From contig JAFVDX010000021.1 in the NCBI GenBank assembly GCA_017478225.1, forward strand, positions 1 through 64,000: a DNA stretch of 64,000 nucleotides, in the 5' to 3' direction. Both the position numbers and the translations under genes were made by a program. Positions 44,593 through 54,914 of the stretch are shown piece after piece. Position 1 is the stretch's first letter, and each line of letters opens with the position of its first letter. The stretch comes from Paludibacteraceae bacterium (lineage in GTDB: Bacteria > Bacteroidota > Bacteroidia > Bacteroidales > Paludibacteraceae). Below the pieces are notes generated by a model, which saw nothing but the letters and a program-made list of their open reading frames with translations, did no database searches and was not told the DNA's origin.

Positions 44593-44817
44593 TCATGTTG
44601 TTTCAATAAACATCTTAGGCATGTCTTGCATTTCTGCGTCTTCGAAATAGGTCATACTTAATATTGCACGATACTCGGAAAACTATGGGTACTTCTGTTT
44701 GTAAGGATTTCGGATAAAAAATAGTGCTGTAGCAATACATATAAGTCAATAAAATCTTTTCTCGTGCCACGACCAACAATGGCATTAATTTTCATTGCGG
44801 CAATATCCTTATCTGAG
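44593..44817 (-). pseudogene. Remnant of an AbiEii/AbiGii-type nucleotidyltransferase toxin gene
   Basis: Minus-strand translation of 44817 leftward gives SDKDIAAMKINAIVGRGTRK followed by DFIDLYVLLQHYFLSEIL, the conserved C-terminal section of AbiEii-type toxins. After a frameshift near 44665 it continues as LSMTYFEDAEMQDMPKMF to a stop at 44593. Stops lie immediately upstream, so only about 75 codons of the usual 250-300 remain. An intrinsic terminator still follows. The remaining 44478-44592 and 44818-44879 stretches show nothing. Confidence 0.8.
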
Positions 44818-44879
44818 TTACATTAGAATCACATAAACACATCCTCATAAGTTGTAGTGGTAGAATAGACGCGGATGCA

Positions 44880-44915
44880 AAGCGAGGGTGTGTCAAAATA
44901 GGCACGCCCTCACTT
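44880..44915 (-). terminator. Terminator of the B12 operon
   Basis: AGCGAGGGTGTG (44881-44892) pairs with CACGCCCTCACT (44903-44914), one G-U in the core, about 90 bases past the stop of the last operon gene. Confidence 0.8.
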
Positions 44916-45003
44916 TGATTGGTCAAAAAATTTCCAAAATCAAGAAACTACATTTTGATTGTTTTTTGATTGACTAAGTTTGGAAAAATAGTTTGAAATC
45001 TCA

Positions 45004-48000
45004 TTATAATTCAACACCTAACACATTGTACATCTTACCGTCGCGGAGGATAATAACTTGACCGTTTTGGATGAATTTGAGAGTAGTTCGGATATTTTCC
45101 TCATTCTTGATCTCATTCTCGGTAGAGGTTGTAACATCCTCTAACGAACTCATCTGAGGAGCCTCGTAATTTTCAGGCATTGCAGCACCAAAGTTGTCGA
45201 AGCAGAAGTATGCAGGAGTATTCAAATAACCCCAACTTGAGTCGGAGCCTTCCATATAGAATGCCACTTCGTTTACTTGTCCGAGAGGGCTTAAATCTAC
45301 ATAGGTCCAGTCTTTGATATATTTGGTGCCTTTTGCCAATTCTACTACAACTGTTCCCATCTCTACACCTGCAAGTTTACCTACACAAACCAAATTCAGA
45401 TAATCGCCTTCTTCAAATTTCTTAGCATGTCCATCGCCGTATGCCATTGAGTTAACTGTATAGGCGTTGTTGGTAACATAGAAACCAACGGCAGGCAGCG
45501 GATTTTTAGAAAGAATACTATTTGTGCTATAGTAGTCATTTGACCAAACTCCAAAGTTGTTGCCTTCTGCTGCACCACCAACGGCAGAGCGATAAGGCTC
45601 CATATATCCTGTAGAAGTGTTTTTTGTCTCGTTTGAAGCGTAGAAACCATAATAATATGTACCCCATTGAGTTTCGTCAGAATATGTGTAGAGAGTATAG
45701 TCACCCGACTTCCACTCGTTGCGTCCCGGATTCTCCGGCGTAGCACTTAACCAATTGCGTGTTACTTCATTGAGTTGAATGCCGCCTTCTTCATTCTCTA
45801 AACTTGCGACAGCATTGGCAGATGGCATATCTTCGGTGTTAAGATATATGTCCTCGTGTTTGTAGATTTTACTTCCGCCCAATACTGGATAAGCGTCAGT
45901 ACCTATCTTTTGTCCGAATGCCTCGCCTAAAGCCTCTGCAACTGTACCTTTAGCAAATGTTTTAGCATCGCAGATAGTGGTATTGACAGTGGCAGTAGTA
46001 TCAGTTACATAGGCCTTAACAGCATATATGTTCTCGTAATTTCCGTTTGTCAAATGTCCGCGAATAGCACCTACATTAGCACCGGCAGAAATGATTTGAC
46101 CATAGTTAAATACATTCTGAATGGTAGCGGGGTTCTGTACATTAGCGCTAATACCGGCTACATAGTTTACGCCGGTCAGTGTTCCAAGGTTGCAGCAATT
46201 GGTGATAACGACATTTTTGTTCATAGTGTTTGCAGTGATACCACCCACATAACTGCCGGTAGAGGTGATGTTTACAAAGTTAGCGCAACGGTCTATCTTA
46301 GTTGTACCATTAGTATAGGCTGCTATGCCTGCTACATTGTTAGCAGTTGTGGTTATGTTTCCAGAAACCGAAAGATTGCTAATCTCACCATCTTGTACAT
46401 ATCCAAACAAACCTTGATAAGTAGTTGTTGCATTGATATACAAACCACTGATAGTGTGGCCTTGACCATCAAATTGTCCTTTGAAGGCTTTAGATGAAGA
46501 GTTGCCACCAACAGGGGTCCAATTATACTCACCGAGCGATATGTCGTTTGCTAATTTGCCTTTGATATTTTGTGTGCCATCGTTTACTTTCTTAGCGAAC
46601 CATGCCATGTTATAACCTGATTTGATGACATATACATTGTCTTCTTGCTCTGGTTCATAAGAAGTGGTGGAACCATCCCAAGATGTATCATCGGCAGCAA
46701 TAGCCTCCAATGTAATGTTTTCTACAATAGTAGCGGGGCTTTCAGTGGTGATAGATATCGCTCCTGCAACAGAGTGATAACCTTTTTTCTCTACTAAATA
46801 TGTGTAGTCGAAGGTATTTACTTTATATGCTCCCTCTGTTGGAGTCAGTGCATTGCCCTTGTGGTCTTTTACTGTAATGACACACTCATCCACATTGGTA
46901 GAGAAAGTAAGTGCTTTATCTTCCGGACGAGCCTCTAAGGGAAGGATTATTTGAGGCAGTGTGCCAAAGATAGCCGTTTGAGCGACTGCGGTGAAGTTGG
47001 GAGCGCGTCCGATGGTTTTGTTGGTGTTGCGGTGGTTGCCGATTGGGTCGCCAAATCCGCCTATACGAATAACTCCACCTTTGAGGGTATCTTTACCGGC
47101 TGTGATATCATAATCATGAGGGATAGTGAATGAAACGGCTTGTGCATCAGGAGTGCTGCAGAATGTATATTGATTAGATTTACTCTTTAATTCTGCACCA
47201 TTGCGGGTATAGATTGTTGTTGCATTGAAGTTGTGAATACCTGCCAATTTGTTTGCAGGGTGGAAAAGACCTGTCAGTTGAACTTTGACTTCATCACCCG
47301 GGCGGAAAGTACCGGTTTGTTGGCGACCGGCTGCAGTAATATCAATATGAACAGGCTTACCTACTAAAACTTGGTATTCGCTCACACCTGCTTCGTTGGT
47401 CAATTGTACAATCTGGCGACCTAATTTCACTTGAACGGTATATTCTCCCTTTTCTGAATCATAGGTAACACCATCTGTTGAAAATCCATTGTATGTAGCA
47501 ATATTCTCACCAATAGTCGGGTATGCCACTTTAACGGTTTTTACATTGGTTGGTTTGAAGGTATAAGGATATGAGTCCTCTGTGTCTGCAAAGTAGAGAA
47601 CATCAAAATCAGCATCGTATGCAGTTCCTGCGAGTTTATATTGTTCATTATTGGTCTCGTTGATGGTCATTCCGAGGTCAATGTTTGTAGCAGCGTCACC
47701 TACAGTAACTACAAATGCGCCCGTGTTCTCAGGCCAGAGAGCGGACCAATACTCACCGCCTGCCATACCGTTCAGGTGAATCGCATCGTATGTTACAGTA
47801 ACAATTGCAGCGCCTGCGCCTACAGCATGCAATGTACCATCGGCATCTATTATTACTACATTATCAGATTCATTGCCTTCAAGGTCGGTTACTGTGAAAT
47901 GATAATCCGGTTCGATGAAATAGTTGGCAGTAGTTGAATTAACTATTTCCCAGTTGCGGAGTGTGATTAGTTCATAGGTGGCGCCTTGTGATAGTTTAAG

Positions 48001-48879
48001 GTGCTCTTGCTTATTGATATTGAGGAAGATGTCAGCCACATTATATCCATTATTGGCTTTTACATCATGGTCAATCCATTTTGGACTTTTTGCTGTAAAG
48101 TCTGCATCTGTGAAGGTTAGGTCGGTGCCGTCTGCTTTGAATACACCACCTTGAGTTAAGCCTCCTGCTTTGGATACACGATAGTTATATTCACCGCCTT
48201 GAGCAAGTCGGTAAGTGTGAGTTGAGCCTTCTACACTGATAGCCGTTTCTTCTATGAAAGGAACAAAGTGAGCGGTTTTGCGCCCTACAAAGACAATGGC
48301 GTCTTCTGGTGCTGTAATCTTAAACTCTTGCGCAAGTGGAATAGCGCCATTTGCGTTTACATTAGAATTGATGGTACCTATCTTGTGAAGCGTAGCATAA
48401 TCAGGCTGAACATCTGTTGGAATCAAGTCGCAGAAATAAGTGGAGCCTTCTAATACCAAGAAAGTCTTGCGACCTGCAGTTTTGGAATCTCCAAGAGTGG
48501 TGATTAAAGCCTTGCCGTCTTTAGTAACTACAGATAAATCAATGGTATAATCGGTGCCATATACCCAATCGCTATTAGTAGCATAAGTGGTAATAGTGAA
48601 TACTTTGAACTCCTGAGCCTCGCCATTGATATTGAGTTCCATGGTTCCGTTAACTGTTGTGCCATCGGTGTCATAACCGGTTAAAACATAAGTACCTGCC
48701 TCCACTGAAAAAGTGTACACTTTGTTAGCAGGTTCTCCAATAGCGACATTCTCGCTTGTCGCTTTGTTGACCAAAGTCATAGTGGTACTAATGGCATTCA
48801 TGGTGACTTTTACATCAGTTGCCATTGTACTCACTGCACATGCCATCACTATGATGGCTGACAAGAAAAATTTTTTCAT
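45004..48879 (-). CDS. Large surface protein with GLUG repeats and DUF4465-like domain (B12 operon, last gene)
   Basis: The 1291-residue protein has a signal peptide ending TMA|T. Long Ig-like beta regions (about 20-760) precede GLUG-type repeats (about 780-960: GQFDGQGHTISGLYI, YQGLFGYVQDGEISNLSVSG, NVAGIAAYT). A DUF4465-like domain occupies about 1030-1230 (YYYGFYASNET, WTYVDLSPLGQVNEVAFYMEG, AYFCFDNFG). The tail (FIQNGQVIILRDGKMYNVLG) matches those at 6666 and 39082. Its DUF4465 region is paralogous to that of the next gene upstream. It lies 61 bases after that gene with no promoter match between, so it likely belongs to the riboswitch-controlled operon. Cobalamin binding is a guess. Confidence 0.85.
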   Translation of the reverse strand: MKKFFLSAIIVMACAVSTMATDVKVTMNAISTTMTLVNKATSENVAIGEPANKVYTFSVEAGTYVLTGYDTDGTTVNGTMELNINGEAQEFKVFTITTYATNSDWVYGTDYTIDLSVVTKDGKALITTLGDSKTAGRKTFLVLEGSTYFCDLIPTDVQPDYATLHKIGTINSNVNANGAIPLAQEFKITAPEDAIVFVGRKTAHFVPFIEETAISVEGSTHTYRLAQGGEYNYRVSKAGGLTQGGVFKADGTDLTFTDADFTAKSPKWIDHDVKANNGYNVADIFLNINKQEHLKLSQGATYELITLRNWEIVNSTTANYFIEPDYHFTVTDLEGNESDNVVIIDADGTLHAVGAGAAIVTVTYDAIHLNGMAGGEYWSALWPENTGAFVVTVGDAATNIDLGMTINETNNEQYKLAGTAYDADFDVLYFADTEDSYPYTFKPTNVKTVKVAYPTIGENIATYNGFSTDGVTYDSEKGEYTVQVKLGRQIVQLTNEAGVSEYQVLVGKPVHIDITAAGRQQTGTFRPGDEVKVQLTGLFHPANKLAGIHNFNATTIYTRNGAELKSKSNQYTFCSTPDAQAVSFTIPHDYDITAGKDTLKGGVIRIGGFGDPIGNHRNTNKTIGRAPNFTAVAQTAIFGTLPQIILPLEARPEDKALTFSTNVDECVITVKDHKGNALTPTEGAYKVNTFDYTYLVEKKGYHSVAGAISITTESPATIVENITLEAIAADDTSWDGSTTSYEPEQEDNVYVIKSGYNMAWFAKKVNDGTQNIKGKLANDISLGEYNWTPVGGNSSSKAFKGQFDGQGHTISGLYINATTTYQGLFGYVQDGEISNLSVSGNITTTANNVAGIAAYTNGTTKIDRCANFVNITSTGSYVGGITANTMNKNVVITNCCNLGTLTGVNYVAGISANVQNPATIQNVFNYGQIISAGANVGAIRGHLTNGNYENIYAVKAYVTDTTATVNTTICDAKTFAKGTVAEALGEAFGQKIGTDAYPVLGGSKIYKHEDIYLNTEDMPSANAVASLENEEGGIQLNEVTRNWLSATPENPGRNEWKSGDYTLYTYSDETQWGTYYYGFYASNETKNTSTGYMEPYRSAVGGAAEGNNFGVWSNDYYSTNSILSKNPLPAVGFYVTNNAYTVNSMAYGDGHAKKFEEGDYLNLVCVGKLAGVEMGTVVVELAKGTKYIKDWTYVDLSPLGQVNEVAFYMEGSDSSWGYLNTPAYFCFDNFGAAMPENYEAPQMSSLEDVTTSTENEIKNEENIRTTLKFIQNGQVIILRDGKMYNVLGVEL

Positions 48880-48940
48880 AAGTAAATAAATTAATTGTTA
48901 AATTATTTTTGTTGATTGTATATTTTAAGTTTGTATGTTT

Positions 48941-50416
48941 TTATTTTACAAGAATCGATTTGTTATTTCCTTGTATGACAATATATAAGCCGCTTGTTAT
49001 GGGACATTCTGTGCCAAGGAAAGTTCCATTGACAGAAAAATATAGTTTTTCCTGATTGCTTTCTGTCAGTTCAAGTGAATCATAGAGCGGAAGAGTGTGT
49101 GCGTTGATTGTGGCTTGCTCGGATATATTGCCATAGAGGTCTTCCGCCTGAACGCCAATAGTATAGTCAGTGTCGGGTTGTAATCCTGTAAGTGTGAGGG
49201 ATGTAGATGATGTTCGTTTGTATGGTTCCTGGTCGAGATAAATAGTATATCGTCTGACTTCTACATTATCTTCAGAAGGTTGCCATGTGAGGGTGATACT
49301 GTAATTATCTGCATTGACTGTTAATTGCGTTGGAGTGGTAGGTGGAGTTAAATCAATGGTTTGGCAAGTGATAGATGCTACCTCCGAAGTATCTGCTCCA
49401 TTGACTGCTGCTACGGATAATTTATACGAGGTATAAGCGAGTAGTGAGCGGGTGATGAAGCAGGTATCTGCCGTTTCGCCTACAGGTTGGTCATCAACCC
49501 ATAGAGCATAAGTAGCGGCATTGTCTTGCTTGTCCCAACATAGTTTGATGCTGTTTTCTCCGATACTATCTGTCTTCAAACCTGTTGGGCGTTGTAGAGG
49601 TGCCGGTTCTATAATCTTAGCCACAGACAGACGATCCATACAAAAATATACTGCGGTATTTGCACCATAGAGTTGGTCAATATCAGTAGTTTCCATCGTG
49701 AAGTAGATACCGCTTACAGTGCCTAAAGAGCGGAGATCGAAGTATTGCCATTGATCGCTTTGTTTCAACTTGCCATTGCTATATTCAGCCAATGTCAGTT
49801 GCGCTGTCGTTCCTGTTGGTTCACCTTGCTCGTTCAAACCGTGAGCCACAAGTGTGAAACTATCTCCTTCAGCAAATGCAGTCGCGAACCCATCTCCATT
49901 GATATTCCCGTAATAAGGCCAAGGGTGATTGCAAATCCATGTGCCTACAGGTTTGTACATCTGGTTGTCGTTGAAATGGATTTTGAGGCTATGGTATGTC
50001 TCGTCTAAGGTTTCAGCAAAGAATCCCCAGTAGGCAACCAGATATGGTCTCTCTGGATCTGCTTCTAAATTATCATTTAGGCCGCCCCCAGCCATACAGC
50101 CCCACTGATTTGCTATCCAATCGTCACTACTCCCTTCGGCACCAAAATTATCATTGTTGCCTGATGTGCAAGGTATAAATCCTTCCCAATAAGCCATACC
50201 GCCTCCACCATCGGAGTCACCTGTATGACTGAAGGTGAAGATGTCGGTTTCCCAATCACCATCAATATATGTATCTTCCCAATAGCCTTCTTCTGTTTGA
50301 GGGTAATCGTCCATAGCGGTCAGTAAATCAAGAGTGATAGTGTCTTGATTATTGGCGAGGATTGCTGAGCAAATAAAGCAAGTTATGAATAATAAAGAGA
50401 TGTGACGAATGTTCAT
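48941..50416 (-). CDS. DUF4465-like surface protein with fibronectin III domains (B12 operon)
   Basis: The 491-residue protein has a signal peptide (about 1-21). A DUF4465-like domain (about 25-265) includes SGDSDGGGG-like glycine stretches, QWQYFDLRSLGTVSGIYFTME and AVYFCMDRLSVAKI. Two fibronectin III domains follow (about 275-455), and a type IX-like sorting tail (FLGTECPITSGLYIVIQGNN) ends it. Its ATG overlaps the preceding stop by 4 bases, so translation is coupled. DUF4465 proteins commonly occur in Bacteroidetes B12 loci; whether this equals the published BtuH type cannot be told here. Confidence 0.85.
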   Translation of the reverse strand: MNIRHISLLFITCFICSAILANNQDTITLDLLTAMDDYPQTEEGYWEDTYIDGDWETDIFTFSHTGDSDGGGGMAYWEGFIPCTSGNNDNFGAEGSSDDWIANQWGCMAGGGLNDNLEADPERPYLVAYWGFFAETLDETYHSLKIHFNDNQMYKPVGTWICNHPWPYYGNINGDGFATAFAEGDSFTLVAHGLNEQGEPTGTTAQLTLAEYSNGKLKQSDQWQYFDLRSLGTVSGIYFTMETTDIDQLYGANTAVYFCMDRLSVAKIIEPAPLQRPTGLKTDSIGENSIKLCWDKQDNAATYALWVDDQPVGETADTCFITRSLLAYTSYKLSVAAVNGADTSEVASITCQTIDLTPPTTPTQLTVNADNYSITLTWQPSEDNVEVRRYTIYLDQEPYKRTSSTSLTLTGLQPDTDYTIGVQAEDLYGNISEQATINAHTLPLYDSLELTESNQEKLYFSVNGTFLGTECPITSGLYIVIQGNNKSILVK

Positions 50417-51483
50417 TTTAGTATGATTTTATAGGTTTCATTTCCTTTTCTGACTATATATATACCTTGTGCATTAGGTTGGGTTGTTCCAATATAGGAA
50501 CCTAATATTGTATAATAAGCCTCTGCACTATGCTCACTGCCAATTACATCATTTATCCCGTTTGTCATGTTAATATCTTCAGCGCCTGTGATTTCCGTAG
50601 AAGTCTCCCCAATCCATCCGCATTGTTGATGCACGCCTGTATAGACTTTAACAAAATGAATACCGGGCAAGTTGGCTGGAGTGCCATCTTCGTTTACAGC
50701 CCATTCAATATCCAATTGTGCTTTAGGATTGTCGTTTGGGTGATTGTCGGCATATCCCCAGTCGTAGGCATATAGAACATAATACGAGCCATTACCTGAT
50801 AAATCGGCATAATTGTCCGGTAGGCGAGTACCAATGAAAGTCAGACTATCTTTGTCAATCCATTGAGGAAAATAGGGTTGAGTATGATATGTGAGTTGAT
50901 ACATATATCCGCTGTTTGAATGATTATCTTTCCAAAGAATATGTGTGGTATCAATCAGTGCGTTGTTACGAACTGATGGAGTGGCAATGTGGTCGTTTGC
51001 AGGTCTGAAATATGTGAGTTGATAGTTATGTTTAACGGCTTGATTATTATGTTCTGAGCCTGCCAATTCGTACCATTTGTCGTCTGGTCTGCCGTTGCCA
51101 TTAGCATCGAAACTAACTTGTATAATCCCCGGTTCGCACGAGCCACCCTGTTTTGCTGCTTGATTGTTGGTATCGGAATAAAAAGCATTTCCATACACTA
51201 CGAAGTCGCATTTGTTGGCTGAATTGGTAATCATGTGGTCAAAACCAAATACAACATAACCTCCCCAGCCACCCAAAGTAATCATTCCGCGATTATTATC
51301 TGCTATTGCTTCTTCGGCTTTGAGTCGCATCATATTGGCATCATCTCCTTCTTGGTATTCAGGCAGTTCGTTTACAAACTGCCCGGGGGCAGGCATATAT
51401 TCCCAAACACGCGATATATAAGGTGACTGAGCAAGTATTTCAAGAGAAATAGCAAGTGTTAAAAGTGTTAGTTTGTATCTCAT
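50413..51483 (-). CDS. Surface protein of Bacteroidetes B12 loci with sorting-like tail
   Basis: The 356-residue protein has a signal peptide ending ILA|Q. Conserved sections include GGWGGYVVFGFDHMITN, FVVYGNAFY, GIIQVSFDANGNGRPDDKWYELAGSE and YAYDWGYADN. The C-terminus (SYIGTTQPNAQGIYIVRKGN) resembles a type A sorting domain. I know this protein type as an unnamed 'cell surface protein' encoded next to BtuB/BtuG-like genes. It lies 19 bases after the BtuG-like gene and 4 bases into the next. Function is unknown; a cobalamin-capture accessory is inferred from context. Confidence 0.8.
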   Translation of the reverse strand: MRYKLTLLTLAISLEILAQSPYISRVWEYMPAPGQFVNELPEYQEGDDANMMRLKAEEAIADNNRGMITLGGWGGYVVFGFDHMITNSANKCDFVVYGNAFYSDTNNQAAKQGGSCEPGIIQVSFDANGNGRPDDKWYELAGSEHNNQAVKHNYQLTYFRPANDHIATPSVRNNALIDTTHILWKDNHSNSGYMYQLTYHTQPYFPQWIDKDSLTFIGTRLPDNYADLSGNGSYYVLYAYDWGYADNHPNDNPKAQLDIEWAVNEDGTPANLPGIHFVKVYTGVHQQCGWIGETSTEITGAEDINMTNGINDVIGSEHSAEAYYTILGSYIGTTQPNAQGIYIVRKGNETYKIILK

Positions 51484-51502
51484 TCTTTATTGATATTTGA
51501 TA

Positions 51503-52648
51503 TTATTTTTTTGCTGTTAAAAAAGCGAAATGTGCCGGTATGTCGCCTGTCCTTACAGACCATTGTAATATCCCTTGAGGCGAATAACAATGCAGCATGC
51601 CGGGGGTAACATAGTTTTTGGCGTCGGTAACATAGACCTCGCGTGTTATGGGGTGAACGGCAATGCCGTATGGTTTTTTGATGTTTTTATCAGTACCATC
51701 TGTTATGAAACTCTGCGGAAGGATTTTGTGTGTTTTTACATCTATAATTCCGTAACATATAGAATCTTGCATGCTTACATAACTCCATTCGGTTGCATAG
51801 AAATACAGCGAATCACCAACGATACAGAAATTGGAAACGGCAGTCTCAACGCTGTCAGTAATAGTTCGTGTTAGAGGGTTGATACAATAAAGTCGTGATG
51901 GGGTGGTGTAGTAATCGCCTCTTGACGAAACCCACAACTGTCCGTATTTGTCGGCTGATACGCGATGTAGATTTACTGCGATAGGGATTCGTTGTGTTTC
52001 GTTGAAGGTTTGCAAATCAATTACGCTCAATGTGTTTTCATAGTTAGGCACCATATATCCTCCGCTATTAGCAACAAAGATGTTGCCCGACACCACCTCA
52101 AGCCCGTCCGGCTGAAAGCCGACATGGCAGGTATCGACGAGCGTGAGGGTCGCGGTGTCAAACTTAGCAACATAGCCTATTTGTTCATAATTAGGATTGA
52201 TTACAACCGGTCCGGCATAGGAGGTGAGGTAGCCATATCCTTCATGAAAACGAAGATATCTGCAGTTGGGCACATCTATCTGACCTATTCGGTGACAAGT
52301 GCGAGCATCTAACACCTCTACCTTGTTGGAACAATTTATTACTGCATATAAACGATTGCCATATATTTGTATATCGTTGCCCACATCGCCCAATTCTTTA
52401 GGTACATTGGGATTAGCCTCGGCATAGATATTGCGCCGATAAGTGGCTGTGGTAAAGTCATAAAAGTCCAAAGTAGATTTATTTGACCCCATATTACCTT
52501 CGTTAAGAAGATAGAAGCCTGTAATGTCGGTTTGTTGCGCCACTCCATGCTGTTCTTCTTCGCCGGAGATGATAGTGATATTCTCGCGGCAACCTGACAT
52601 TGCTACACAGGCTATCAGGCAAATTATACAAATATATTTCTTATCCAT
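51503..52648 (-). CDS. BtuG-like beta-propeller lipoprotein
   Basis: The 381-residue lipoprotein (lipobox AMSGC, Cys20) has a YncE/DUF5074-type propeller: LDFYDFTTATYRRNIY, GNDIQIYGNRLYAVINCSNKVEVLD, PDGLEVVSGNIFVANSGG, LSVIDLQTFNETQRI. In Bacteroides, BtuG is a seven-bladed propeller lipoprotein that binds B12 very tightly and caps BtuB. The position directly after a BtuB-like receptor and behind a cobalamin riboswitch supports the same role. The gap to the receptor gene is 7 bases. Confidence 0.85.
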   Translation of the reverse strand: MDKKYICIICLIACVAMSGCRENITIISGEEEQHGVAQQTDITGFYLLNEGNMGSNKSTLDFYDFTTATYRRNIYAEANPNVPKELGDVGNDIQIYGNRLYAVINCSNKVEVLDARTCHRIGQIDVPNCRYLRFHEGYGYLTSYAGPVVINPNYEQIGYVAKFDTATLTLVDTCHVGFQPDGLEVVSGNIFVANSGGYMVPNYENTLSVIDLQTFNETQRIPIAVNLHRVSADKYGQLWVSSRGDYYTTPSRLYCINPLTRTITDSVETAVSNFCIVGDSLYFYATEWSYVSMQDSICYGIIDVKTHKILPQSFITDGTDKNIKKPYGIAVHPITREVYVTDAKNYVTPGMLHCYSPQGILQWSVRTGDIPAHFAFLTAKK

Positions 52649-52655
52649 AACTATC

Positions 52656-54743
52656 TTATATGATGATTTTTATAATTCCTTTGCCATTGATACCCGGCAT
52701 AGGATAATTGAGTATTATATCGTATTGCTGATTGAGCATATTATTGATTTCCATTGCGAAATGTAGTCTGCAAGATTTTAGTGGCAGTTCGTAAGCAACG
52801 GTTAAATCATGAGTGTACCATGGTTGCTCGTGATTAGCGGGAATATTGGCACTATTATGATATCGTTCTCCTACATAAATGAATGCGTAGTTGAAACTCA
52901 GTCCGTGCCATTGCAGATTGGCAGTAGCCGAACCGCTGTGCCAAGGCACATAGGCAATTTGTCCACCGTATGTAATTTCTTCAGGTGAGGTGAAGTCCTG
53001 TGCTTTTTGGTAAGTGTAAGCGGCTGAAACAGTAAGTAATACATCGTGTGTCAAATCAAGAGTAGTAGAAAGATTGACATCGCACCCCCTAATTTCCACA
53101 TAACCATAATTCATCATCATCCAGCGATATTGTCCATTGCCTTTTGGAATAGCCACAATTTTGTTTTTCACTTGATTGAAATAGCCATCGGCTTTGATGC
53201 TTATATTGCGAAATACCCCTCGTTGCCATTTTTTGTCGTATTGAATACCGCCATCATATTGAGTGGTGTATTCCGGTTGAAGAGATATATTACCCATATC
53301 GGTGTAATATAGGTCATTGAAAGTCGGCATACGGAATATGCGTTTATAGAACGCCCTGAGGTATAGTTCTTCTTTTAGATAAGGCTGATAAGAAAGAAAT
53401 ACTGCGGGTGTGAATTGTGGTTTTTGTCGGGTAGCAGTGGCAGTGGTGAGGGTAGGCACATGTATTTTGTCATGTACAAAGGTAGCCAACACAGAGGCTT
53501 GAGCCTTGATGTATTTCCAATATATTTGTGTTGCTGCAGCCAAAAGCACTGTGTTGCGCTCAGGGAAAACGAAATTAGCAAGATTGCCTTGCAGATAGTT
53601 CCATTGATAGTCGGCAGAAAGTGAGAAGTCTAAGTTGACAGGTATGGTTCGCATGCGAGCAAAAGCCGATTGTTTGCCTAATGCATTGAGCCGATGCGCC
53701 ATACTCAAATATATCTCCTGTTGAGTGAATGCATTATCGATATACATAAGTGTAGTATCTGGATTAAGGTAGCGCATCCAATCGTTGGAGTATTTGGCAT
53801 TTACTTGAAAATCATATCCTTTGACGAATGTTTTAGTGAAGTTGCCTTGTACGAAAGCGTTTCTGTCCCATTGGCGTTGCGAGTTGGTCCATACATTGTT
53901 GACAATGGCTCCGGGAATACCTTTCTCGCTTCCGTAACAATAGGCTTTTATATGCCATTTGCCCTCGTTAATATAACCAAAGAAACCTATTTCGCCTCGC
54001 CAAGCATTCACATCTCCGTTTTGTCTAACTGCGGTAGTGTCCCATGCCACAGTGCCGTCAGGTAGTACTTTACGATAACGAAAATGATAACGACCATGAG
54101 CGTATGTATATTCACCATTCACGGAAAGATGCAGGTTGTCAGTGAGTTTTTGCTCGTAGAGTACTGATGGGTTGGCAAGCCCGAATGTGCCTGCTTTCAT
54201 CACTAATTGTAGATTGTAGCGCTTGCCATCCTGAAATTTAGGGCGACGAGTTTTCAAATAGAGTGTGCCGGCGGAGCCGTAGTCTTTTGCGGCTTGAAAG
54301 ATTTCTGATTTTTGGCCGTTATATAGACTGATTTCTTCGATATTATCCATAGAGAACTTACCCAAATCGACTGTTCCGTTTTGAGCGTTCCCTATTTCTA
54401 TTCCGTCGTAGAACACTCCTAAGTGATTGGTTCCCATTGATCGTACATCAACTGTTTTTAATCCGCCAACTCCACCATAATCTTTCACTTGCACTCCTGA
54501 GAAATAGCGCACCGCATCTGCTACTGATTGTGTGCTAAGTCCTTCAAGGCGTTGTCCTTCAAGACGCTGAACAGGAATGACAGGCTCGTCTTTCTTATGT
54601 GCTGTTACAATAATTTCGTCAATATCAAACAAACGAGCGATACTATCAGCGGCATTTTGGAGCGTAGTATCACCATTTGTCTGTGCAAAAACTAAAGTTG
54701 TACACAGCAGTAATGCTATTATGACGATATGATTGAGACGCAT
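52656..54743 (-). CDS. TonB-dependent receptor, BtuB-like
   Basis: The 695 residues start from the ATG at 54741-54743, which places a normal signal peptide (ending VFA|Q) at the N-terminus; an upstream in-frame ATG at 54785 would add 14 charged residues. A TonB-box-like DEIIVTAHK is near 40. The plug domain shows QSVADAVRYFSGVQVKDYGG and GTNHLGVFYDGIEIGNAQNG, and the 22-strand barrel ends in an aromatic-poor KGIIKIII. It should import cobalamin across the outer membrane, given the riboswitch upstream. The inner-membrane BtuFCD transporter is not in the window. Confidence 0.9.
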   Translation of the reverse strand: MRLNHIVIIALLLCTTLVFAQTNGDTTLQNAADSIARLFDIDEIIVTAHKKDEPVIPVQRLEGQRLEGLSTQSVADAVRYFSGVQVKDYGGVGGLKTVDVRSMGTNHLGVFYDGIEIGNAQNGTVDLGKFSMDNIEEISLYNGQKSEIFQAAKDYGSAGTLYLKTRRPKFQDGKRYNLQLVMKAGTFGLANPSVLYEQKLTDNLHLSVNGEYTYAHGRYHFRYRKVLPDGTVAWDTTAVRQNGDVNAWRGEIGFFGYINEGKWHIKAYCYGSEKGIPGAIVNNVWTNSQRQWDRNAFVQGNFTKTFVKGYDFQVNAKYSNDWMRYLNPDTTLMYIDNAFTQQEIYLSMAHRLNALGKQSAFARMRTIPVNLDFSLSADYQWNYLQGNLANFVFPERNTVLLAAATQIYWKYIKAQASVLATFVHDKIHVPTLTTATATRQKPQFTPAVFLSYQPYLKEELYLRAFYKRIFRMPTFNDLYYTDMGNISLQPEYTTQYDGGIQYDKKWQRGVFRNISIKADGYFNQVKNKIVAIPKGNGQYRWMMMNYGYVEIRGCDVNLSTTLDLTHDVLLTVSAAYTYQKAQDFTSPEEITYGGQIAYVPWHSGSATANLQWHGLSFNYAFIYVGERYHNSANIPANHEQPWYTHDLTVAYELPLKSCRLHFAMEINNMLNQQYDIILNYPMPGINGKGIIKIII

Positions 54744-54914
54744 ATTTATTACTATCAATCTTTTTGTGCACAGCACAATCAGCACATTACATTATCATGC
54801 GCTCGTTAACGATAAAATAAGTACGGAAGACATGATGGCATATTACCGCCATAATAAAGATTTCCTCTTTTTTGAGGTCAGTCCTATTGCCGTCCGTTGC
54901 TCTATTCCTCGAGA

